This document shows positions 24,071-29,952 of a DNA stretch of 29,952 nucleotides, in pieces; position 1 is the stretch's first letter; every line of letters begins with the position of its first letter. Under the pieces are notes generated by a model. It worked only from the letters and a program-made list of their open reading frames with translations. It was not told where the DNA came from and ran no database searches. The translations under genes and the position numbers were made by a program. Source of the stretch: Litorivivens sp047622145 (GTDB taxonomy: Bacteria > Pseudomonadota > Gammaproteobacteria > Pseudomonadales > Spongiibacteraceae); NCBI GenBank assembly GCA_047622145.1, contig JBLHMO010000021.1:1-29952 (forward strand), given 5' to 3'.

Positions 24071-25231
24071 TCAACGAGGCTTAACGAGCCATTCGCCGCT
24101 TTCAAAGCGCAGCTCACGATCGCAGTTGCCTGCCGCACTATCACCCGGAAGGGCATATATCACCTGCTCGCCCTGCGCCCGCAGCGCCTGCACCCGCACC
24201 CAAAGCTGTGGGTCACGACTGTCCGGCGCGGCAATAGCAGGGGCTTGCTCGGCATCTGGCAGCAGCGCCAGTAGCGCCTTCAGGTCGATACTGAAACCAG
24301 TAGCCGGGCGCGCCCGGCCAAACACCACACCAATATCATCGTAGCGACCGCCGAAGGCCAAGGCCTGATCGCAGTCACTGGACAGCGCCGAATAAACGGC
24401 GCCGGTATGGTAGTGATAGCCGCGCAATTCTGCCAGATCAAAGTACAGGGAAACGCCTGGGAAGCGTATTTTCACTTGCGCAGCCAACTGTTCAAGGCAA
24501 TCGATGGCGGCAAGGGCGCGTGGGTAAGCTTTGAGTGTCTCGCGGCCGGCAACCAACACCGATTCGCCGCCATGTAATTCACTCAAGGTCCGCAGCGCTG
24601 CTCTGATTTCCGGGGCTAGCGGCAAATTGGCCAGCAGTTCGTTTAATTCGGCGGCGGCCTTGCGCTGCAAAATATTGAAGTAGCGCTGTTCAGTCTCTTC
24701 ATCCAGAGAACCCACCACCGCCTCGTAAACGCTTACGTGGCCGAGGTCCAGCGTGATATTGCGAGCGCCGGCAACCTGCAGGGTTTGCAGCATCAGACAA
24801 ATGACTTCAAGGTCGCTTTCAGTGCTGGAATCGCCATACAGCTCAGCGCCCAGTTGAATCGGGGAACGTGAGGCCAGCGGCGACTTTGGACGAGTATGGA
24901 GTACGCTGCCGGCGTAGCACAGGCGGGTAACGCCTTCACGACCCAGGCTGTGGGCGTCGATGCGGGCTGCCTGTGGCGTAATATCCGCACGCAAGCCCAT
25001 CATTCGCCCCGTCAATTGGTCAGTAACCCGAAAGGTCATCAGATCGATATCACTGCCCAAACCCACCAACAAAGATTCGGTGTACTCAAGCAGCGGCGGA
25101 ATCACTAATTCGTAGCCCCAACCTTGATAGAGATCTAGCAACTGGCGACGCAGGTGCTCTACTTTGGCAGCTTCGCGCGGCAGTAATTCTTCGACACCAT
25201 CAGGTAGCAGCCACCGGTCGGCAGCGGTCAT
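24071..25231 (-). CDS. hisZ: ATP phosphoribosyltransferase regulatory subunit
   Basis: HisZ is a paralogue of histidyl-tRNA synthetase that lacks aminoacylation and pairs with short HisG to make the first enzyme of histidine synthesis. The 386-aa frame has the class II synthetase-like core (RLPDGVEELLPREA-type start, FRVTDQLTGRMMGLRADITPQAAR) but ends without the anticodon-binding domain of HisRS. AFGGRYDDIG is the second conserved segment. The ATG at 25231 has AGGAG nine bases upstream. Its presence predicts a short-form hisG elsewhere. It lies between DUF2065 (37 bases) and purA (33 bases) on the same strand. Confidence 0.95.
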   Translation of the reverse strand: MTAADRWLLPDGVEELLPREAAKVEHLRRQLLDLYQGWGYELVIPPLLEYTESLLVGLGSDIDLMTFRVTDQLTGRMMGLRADITPQAARIDAHSLGREGVTRLCYAGSVLHTRPKSPLASRSPIQLGAELYGDSSTESDLEVICLMLQTLQVAGARNITLDLGHVSVYEAVVGSLDEETEQRYFNILQRKAAAELNELLANLPLAPEIRAALRTLSELHGGESVLVAGRETLKAYPRALAAIDCLEQLAAQVKIRFPGVSLYFDLAELRGYHYHTGAVYSALSSDCDQALAFGGRYDDIGVVFGRARPATGFSIDLKALLALLPDAEQAPAIAAPDSRDPQLWVRVQALRAQGEQVIYALPGDSAAGNCDRELRFESGEWLVKPR

Positions 25232-25268
25232 AACTCGGAGCTCCTGTCTAGCAGACGATATAAACGGG

Positions 25269-25454
25269 TTAGCGCACCCAATAAAGCAGGGCTACGCCAG
25301 CCAGCATGCTGACCAACCCTACAATTCTTATTTTTTTGTCATTGCTGCGGGCAATGGTTAACACCACATTCCGCCATTGAACGGGGCTAAAAAAGGGGAT
25401 TATGCCTTCCATAATCAGTACCAGACTGAAGGCAGCTAGCAGTTCCTGCCACAT
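25269..25454 (-). CDS. DUF2065 (YjeT-like) small membrane protein
   Basis: This 61-aa protein has two hydrophobic helices (LAAFSLVLIMEGIIPFF and IVGLVSMLAGVALLYWV) around a short basic loop. That is the YjeT/DUF2065 family, whose function is unknown. The start at ATG 25454 is chosen because AAGGG lies just upstream and the length then matches the family. The family is typically located between hflC and purA or hisZ, as here. A strong terminator lies between hflC and this gene, so its own promoter must be close to or within that region, unless readthrough feeds it. Confidence 0.88.
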   Translation of the reverse strand: MWQELLAAFSLVLIMEGIIPFFSPVQWRNVVLTIARSNDKKIRIVGLVSMLAGVALLYWVR

Positions 25455-25485
25455 GAAAAGCCCTTGAATTACGCCCGCGCACACA

Positions 25486-25533
25486 CAAAAAAACCGGGCA
25501 GCCCTGAACCTTATCGGTCAGCACTGCCCGGTT
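25486..25533 (-). terminator. Strong intrinsic terminator after hflC
   Basis: AACCGGGCAG (25492-25501) and CTGCCCGGTT (25524-25533) form a perfect 10-bp GC-rich stem. On the minus strand it is followed by a run of seven T. It starts 36 bases past the hflC stop and is the clearest terminator in the window, closing the miaA-hfq-hflX-hflKC run. Confidence 0.88.
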
Positions 25534-25568
25534 GGTGAATTGTAGCACGATCCGCGTCAGATGTGAGG

Positions 25569-26447
25569 CTAACGCTTGTCGCTAACCGCCGACTTGAGGT
25601 ACTTAAAGAAATCGCCTTCGGAATCCACTATCAGGATGTCGTCCTTACCTTTGAACGAATCGCGATAAGCCGCCAAGCTGCGCGTGAAATTATAAAATTC
25701 CGGATCCCTAGAATAAGCATTGGCATAAATTGCTGACGACTTGGCATCGCCATCACCACGCAATAGCTCCGCATCACGGTAGGCGTTAGCACCAATAACG
25801 GTGCGCTCACGATCCGCCGCTGCGCGAATAAATTCCGCTTGCTCACGACCGGTCGAGCGATGCTCGCGAGCTTCGCGCTCACGCTCGGACTTCATGCGAT
25901 CGAATACCGACTGGCTGACCTGCTCGGGCAAATCAATACGCTTGACCCGAATATCAACCACTTCCACACCAAACTCGGTGGTCGCGATGGCATTGAGCTG
26001 CTCGGTCAATTCAAGCATCAGCATATCGCGCTCGCCCGACACAACTTCTTGCACGGTGCGCTCACCGAACTGGTTACGCAGGCCATCATTGATACGCTGT
26101 GCCAACAAGCGATGGGCGCGAGCCTCTTCACCGTTGGTTGCGGTGTAGAACTTGAGCGTGTCAACAACACGCCATTTAGCGTAAAAATCCACATCCAGCG
26201 GCTTTTTCTCAGCGGTGAGAAAGCGCTCAGGTGACGAGTCGAGAGTCAAAATACGACCATCGAACTTGCGCACCACATGCACCATCGGCACCTTGAAATG
26301 TAGGCCTTTTTCAATATTCGGCACCACCACTTCACCGAACTTCAGCAGCACGCCGCGCTCGGTTTCTTTGATGATATAGAGGCTGTTAAACGCCAGCATG
26401 AGACAGGCACCGATCAGCACCAATACTCCCAATCCACGATTACCCAT
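25569..26447 (-). CDS. hflC: FtsH protease modulator HflC
   Basis: HflC, with HflK, forms the large membrane cage around the FtsH protease and limits its access to substrates. The 292-aa protein has an N-terminal membrane anchor (LGVLVLIGACLMLAFNSLYII), then the SPFH/band 7 domain (about residues 20-200), the ERE-rich helix and the C-terminal end. The ATG lies two bases after the hflK stop, with GAGGG in the end of hflK, so translation is coupled. Confidence 0.97.
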   Translation of the reverse strand: MGNRGLGVLVLIGACLMLAFNSLYIIKETERGVLLKFGEVVVPNIEKGLHFKVPMVHVVRKFDGRILTLDSSPERFLTAEKKPLDVDFYAKWRVVDTLKFYTATNGEEARAHRLLAQRINDGLRNQFGERTVQEVVSGERDMLMLELTEQLNAIATTEFGVEVVDIRVKRIDLPEQVSQSVFDRMKSEREREAREHRSTGREQAEFIRAAADRERTVIGANAYRDAELLRGDGDAKSSAIYANAYSRDPEFYNFTRSLAAYRDSFKGKDDILIVDSEGDFFKYLKSAVSDKR

Positions 26448-26449
26448 GA

Positions 26450-27577
26450 TTAACGACCCTCCCGGCGACGCGTCTGACTTTCGTTGCGTAACTGCTCGAC
26501 CACGCGATCCGTCAATTCCTGAACATCAATCTCATTTATGCTGCCTGAGCTGCTGCCGGCACCGCCACGAGTCATTTTGTCCAGCGGCAGATACATCATA
26601 TTGTTGCCGTCTTTCACATCGACCATCACCTTGGTGCTATTGCTGTAGACGTCCTGCATAGCATCTAGGTATAGACGGCGACGGGTAACCTCGGGCGCCT
26701 TCTGATATTCCACCAACAACTTACTAAAGCGGGCAGCCTCACCATCAGCCCGCGCGATAACCTGATCGCGATAGGCGTTGGATTCTTCGAGTTGCCGCTG
26801 GGCGGCACCGCGAGCCTCAGGAATAATGGTGTTGGCGTAAGCCTGAGCCTCGTTTTTAAGCCTCGACTTATCCTCTTTGGCCCGCGTCACATCATCAAAG
26901 GCATCCTGAACCTGCGCTGGCGCGCGCGATTCGCGAATATTGACTTCGGACACAAGAATCCCGGTCTCGTAATTGTCGAGGTAATTCTGCAGGCGCTGCT
27001 TCACATCGATGGCCATTTGCTTACGACCTTCGGTAATGACCTGATCCATAGCAGAACCGCCCACAACATGGCGCAGCGCACTTTCCATAGCCTGCTCGAG
27101 GCTGAGCTCGGGATCGCGAACTTTCAAAAGAAAGTGTGCAGGGTCTGAAACCGTATATTGCACCGACATCGGTACATCAACGATATTCTCGTCCTCGGTC
27201 AGCATGGAGGCGCGGTGTTCGGCGCTACGCACCTTAGTTACGTTAATTTTTTCCACCACGTCGATCAGTGGTGGGTTCCACTGCAGACCGGCACTAACGG
27301 TGTCGTGATAGACACCAAGGCGCAAAATCACCCCCTTTTCCTGCTGGTCGACTTGATAAAAACCAAAAACCGCCCAGACCAAGACAGCAATCAAGCCGAT
27401 CGCGCCCAGTGAGCCGGCACCAAAGCCAGCCGACTGGCCGCCACCACTGCCACCACCGCCAAACAAGCTGCCGATTTTCTCCTGAAATTTCTTCAGGGCC
27501 TCATCGAGATCCGGTGGCCCCTGATTATTACCGCCCCAAGGGTCGTTGTTCTTACCACCCGGTTCATTCCAGGCCAT
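26450..27577 (-). CDS. hflK: FtsH protease modulator HflK
   Basis: HflK is the partner of HflC in the FtsH-regulating membrane complex. The 375-aa protein starts with a Gly/Asn/Pro-rich cytoplasmic tail (WNEPGGKNNDPWGG and a GGGGSGGG stretch). A single membrane helix follows at about residues 57-75, then an SPFH domain (about 75-300) and a variable C-terminal tail. The ATG has AGGAG five to six bases upstream. A 115-base gap separates it from hflX; no clear terminator lies there, so partial readthrough is likely. Confidence 0.97.
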   Translation of the reverse strand: MAWNEPGGKNNDPWGGNNQGPPDLDEALKKFQEKIGSLFGGGGSGGGQSAGFGAGSLGAIGLIAVLVWAVFGFYQVDQQEKGVILRLGVYHDTVSAGLQWNPPLIDVVEKINVTKVRSAEHRASMLTEDENIVDVPMSVQYTVSDPAHFLLKVRDPELSLEQAMESALRHVVGGSAMDQVITEGRKQMAIDVKQRLQNYLDNYETGILVSEVNIRESRAPAQVQDAFDDVTRAKEDKSRLKNEAQAYANTIIPEARGAAQRQLEESNAYRDQVIARADGEAARFSKLLVEYQKAPEVTRRRLYLDAMQDVYSNSTKVMVDVKDGNNMMYLPLDKMTRGGAGSSSGSINEIDVQELTDRVVEQLRNESQTRRREGR

Positions 27578-27692
27578 GCCATTCTCCTAACAATATGTGA
27601 ATATCAATGCGATCGCGCAAGCGACCCGAAGTCTATCAAACTTTTGATGCGGTTCTAACAACTCAGAGCCTACTATTGCCCAATGGGCTTGC

Positions 27693-28994
27693 TTACTGAG
27701 CAGCCAATGGTACCTGAACTTGAAGGTTTTCCAGTTGCTCGCCTTCCGCCGCGAGCAGTTTTAGTAACTCGCCGCGCGGCATACGGATATGCAGCATCGC
27801 GCCCTCTTCGCTATAGGCCTCAGCTTGTACCCCAGCCTGTGCAAACAAGCGCGAGCGCAGGCGGGATTTTTCCGGAGACAGCAACACGTCCGCCTCCACC
27901 ACATCGCCTGCCAGTAACTCACTTAGCGCCTGCGCCAGCAGCTCTAAGCCTTGGCCGCGACGGGCCGACAACCAAACCCGGTAGGGCTTACCGCTCGCAT
28001 CACGATCAATGCGCGGGCTTTGACCACTCAGGTCGATCTTATTATACACCTCAAGCATCGGCAGCTGGTCGGCGCCTATCTCTGCCAGTACCGCGTGAAC
28101 CTGCTGGCGGTGGCCGTCGCGCTCATCGTCAGCACTATCGACAACGTGCACCAACAAATCTGAACTTACCGCCTCTTCCAATGTGGCGCGAAAGGACTCT
28201 ATCAGTTTGTGCGGCAGATGGCGGATAAATCCAACCGTGTCCGCCAGTACGACCGGCCCTACATCCGCCAGCTGCAGGCGACGCATGGTCGGATCTAGCG
28301 TGGCAAACAATTGATCCGCCGCATACACCTCAGACTGGGTCAGGCTATTAAACAGGGTCGATTTGCCAGCATTGGTATAGCCGACAAAAGACAGCGTGGG
28401 AATTTCGGCGCGCCTGCGGGCGCGGCGCGATTGATCCCGCTGCTTGCGCACCTTGCCCAATCGCGCCTGAATAGCCTTAATACGTGCGCGCAACAAGCGA
28501 CGGTCGCTTTCGAGCTGGGTCTCACCCGGACCGCGCAGGCCGATACCACCTTTCTGGCGCTCAAGGTGGGTCCAACCGCGAACCAGCCGGGTCGACATAT
28601 GTTCTAACTGAGCCAGCTCAACCTGCAGCTTACCTTCATGGGTGCGGGCACGCTGGGCGAAAATATCCAAAATCAGGCCGGTGCGATCCAGCACCCGACA
28701 TTGCAGCGCGGCCTCTATGTTGCGCTCTTGGCTGGGCGACAGCGAGTGATTGAACAGCACGACCTCGGCCTCGTGTTCCACCACCGCTTGCCGAATTTCC
28801 TCAAGCTTGCCGGAGCCGACAAAGGTGCCAGCCTTCGGACCGTGTCGCTGCCCGCGAATAAAGCTCATTGGTTCGCCGCCCGCCGACTTGACCAACAGCA
28901 AAAACTCGCCGGGATCTTCGCGTTCAGTGTGGCCAGAGAATTCGATGTGGACGAGCACTGCGCGCTCACCAGATTTCGGACGCTCAAATAACAA
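27693..28994 (-). CDS. hflX: Ribosome-associated GTPase HflX
   Basis: HflX splits stalled ribosomes and hydrolyses GTP. The 433-aa protein has the HflX N-terminal domain (GTFVGSGKLEEI, LFNHSLSPSQERN, RTGLILDIFAQRA, RLVRGWTHLERQKGGIG). The GTPase domain follows with G1 GYTNAGKST at 205-213, G3 DTVGF and G4 NKID. The start is a TTG at 28994, preceded by GGGAG six bases upstream, and its N-terminus matches relatives that begin MFFERP. No ATG gives a better start. hfq ends 107 bases before it on the same strand. Confidence 0.97.
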   Translation of the reverse strand: MLFERPKSGERAVLVHIEFSGHTEREDPGEFLLLVKSAGGEPMSFIRGQRHGPKAGTFVGSGKLEEIRQAVVEHEAEVVLFNHSLSPSQERNIEAALQCRVLDRTGLILDIFAQRARTHEGKLQVELAQLEHMSTRLVRGWTHLERQKGGIGLRGPGETQLESDRRLLRARIKAIQARLGKVRKQRDQSRRARRRAEIPTLSFVGYTNAGKSTLFNSLTQSEVYAADQLFATLDPTMRRLQLADVGPVVLADTVGFIRHLPHKLIESFRATLEEAVSSDLLVHVVDSADDERDGHRQQVHAVLAEIGADQLPMLEVYNKIDLSGQSPRIDRDASGKPYRVWLSARRGQGLELLAQALSELLAGDVVEADVLLSPEKSRLRSRLFAQAGVQAEAYSEEGAMLHIRMPRGELLKLLAAEGEQLENLQVQVPLAAQ

Positions 28995-29101
28995 GAGGTT
29001 CTCCCGAAGCGTCAGCGCCGAACGCCGTCAAATAGCAGCGTTTGACGCTGAGCAAGGAGATCAGCTGAAGGTGTCTGGAAAAATCAGCACGCAGTAAGGG
29101 C

Positions 29102-29350
29102 CTAAACCTCCTCATCGTCTTCCGGTGGGTGCGCCATGGGCAAGCGTACAACCCGCGACGGCACAACTGTCGAAATTGCGTGCTTGTATACCATCTGACT
29201 GACCGTGTTTTTCAGCAAGACTACAAATTGGTCAAAAGACTCGATTTGGCCCTGCAATTTAATACCGTTTACCAAGTAAATAGATACCGGCACTCGTTCC
29301 TTACGCAGAATATTAAGGTAAGGATCTTGTAAGCTATGCCCTTTTGACAT
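29102..29350 (-). CDS. hfq: RNA chaperone Hfq
   Basis: Hfq is the hexameric Sm-like protein that pairs small RNAs with mRNAs. The 82-aa frame starts at ATG 29350 (MSKGHSLQDPYLN) with GGAGG upstream; a longer open frame is not supported. The Sm1 region with SIYLVNGIKLQGQIESFD and the Sm2 signature VYKHAIS are intact. The C-terminal tail is very short and acidic (PPEDDEEV), as in pseudomonad-type Hfq. It lies between miaA (148 bases) and hflX on the same strand. Confidence 0.97.
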   Translation of the reverse strand: MSKGHSLQDPYLNILRKERVPVSIYLVNGIKLQGQIESFDQFVVLLKNTVSQMVYKHAISTVVPSRVVRLPMAHPPEDDEEV

Positions 29351-29498
29351 GGTGTAGCCTCCCTGAATGGCCATCGGCCGAAATAAGCGACAAACTGCAA
29401 TGCCGGGAACTGAGACCGACAATACTGGAGTATCGGGTACCCTAGCTTATCGCAAGCGGATCCAAGCACCGGCAGCAGCCGCACTTGAAGAGTAGTCG

Positions 29499-29952
29499 CT
29501 AGTATAGCCCATGGATCGGGAATCCTGCATCAGCCAAATGCGCACAAAACTCAGGCATCAGACTTTTTTCCGCATTAGTCCACATAATCCATCGCAAATC
29601 GGGCCACTTGCGCAACCACGTGTATTGGCGCTTTGCCAATTGCCGGGTGGCAGCGAGCGACCTTTCTCGCAAAGTCTGCATATCGGTCTCGCCTTCGAGA
29701 TACTCCCAGACCTGCCGATATCCGACAGCGCGTATCGCGGGAAGGTTCCTCGCCAAATCACCGCGCGCATACAAAGCGCTGACTTCGTCGATAAAACCTT
29801 TTGCAAACATGACCTCCAATCGCTCCTCGATACGCAGATGCAGCTGAATCCGATCAGCCGGTGCGACCGCAATCTGCAAGGTTTTGTAGGGCAGAGGAGC
29901 CTCGGTCTGATCTGCCCGCCACTGGCTCATGGGAATACCGGTGCTGCGAAAC
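29499..29952 (-). CDS. miaA: tRNA dimethylallyltransferase (C-terminal part)
   Basis: MiaA transfers a dimethylallyl group to A37 of tRNAs reading codons that start with U. The window holds only the C-terminal 150 or so residues; the frame stays open to the last base, and the P-loop lies outside. Recognised parts are STGIPMSQW at the edge, EERLEVMFAKGFIDEV, IRAVGYRQVWEYLEG and the tRNA-binding ATRQLAKRQYTWLR. It is followed by hfq in the standard order. The promoter for hfq is probably within this gene or the 148-base gap. Confidence 0.95.
   Translation of the reverse strand, partial: FRSTGIPMSQWRADQTEAPLPYKTLQIAVAPADRIQLHLRIEERLEVMFAKGFIDEVSALYARGDLARNLPAIRAVGYRQVWEYLEGETDMQTLRERSLAATRQLAKRQYTWLRKWPDLRWIMWTNAEKSLMPEFCAHLADAGFPIHGLY

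Noticed and set aside
24071..25231. Histidyl-tRNA synthetase (hisS)
   Set aside because: The frame lacks the C-terminal anticodon-binding domain and sits beside purA, the usual hisZ context.
27683..28228. 181-aa plus-strand open frame opposite hflX
   Set aside because: It is antisense to the conserved hflX coding region, has low-complexity Pro/Arg-rich text and no ribosome site; it is a shadow frame of a GC-rich gene.
1..29952. CRISPR arrays, insertion sequences, tRNA or rRNA genes
   Set aside because: No spaced direct repeats, transposase frames, terminal repeats or cloverleaf/CCA-like sequences were seen in the intergenic gaps.

Overview
The window looks like chromosomal DNA of a free-living gammaproteobacterium near Pseudomonas, Cellvibrionales or Spongiibacteraceae. 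This rests on the order miaA-hfq-hflX-hflK-hflC-DUF2065-hisZ-purA at the right end. hisZ next to purA is typical of pseudomonad-like lineages and absent from enterics. The placement is inference from gene order and protein similarity; no rRNA is present to confirm it. I saw no phage, IS, CRISPR, tRNA or rRNA.

Layout. 1-907: 3' part of a gamma carbonic anhydrase-like gene and a doubtful small ORF. 908-5810 (minus): LysR regulator, TonB-dependent receptor and beta-lactamase-fold esterase, a possible uptake-plus-hydrolysis set. 5908-8952 (minus): AlkK-like acyl-CoA ligase, shikimate kinase-like P-loop protein and PurU, tightly spaced. 9346-11246 (plus): a YbdL-type aminotransferase overlapping a YafV-type omega-amidase, a matched transamination and clean-up pair. 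11344-15154 (minus): histidine phosphatase, acyl-CoA dehydrogenase, APH-type kinase and SDR, with a LysR gene divergent at 15275. This set resembles the kinase/dehydrogenase logic of 4-hydroxyacyl-CoA breakdown (ACAD10/11; LvaA/LvaC of levulinate catabolism).

16177-19578 (minus) is one large decayed gene. It once encoded a signal peptide, a NMT1/THI5-type periplasmic binding domain, a membrane segment, CHASE, a second membrane segment, PAS, GGDEF and EAL. At least six in-frame stops and several frameshifts can be read directly. 19824-22613 holds the ABC-F ATPase uup, an unrecognised 93-aa gene with a good extended -10 promoter, and a MAPEG membrane protein.

22745-29952 (minus) is housekeeping: miaA (partial), hfq, hflX, hflK and hflC, closed by a strong intrinsic terminator, then DUF2065, hisZ and purA. 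The genes cover tRNA modification, sRNA-mediated regulation, ribosome rescue or GTPase function, FtsH protease control, histidine synthesis and AMP synthesis.

No clearly new defence or mobile system is visible. The items most worth a second look are the split ACAD10/11-like operon with its atypical phosphatase, the decayed five-domain c-di-GMP sensor, the shikimate kinase-like protein lacking a substrate-binding Arg, and the 93-aa orphan.
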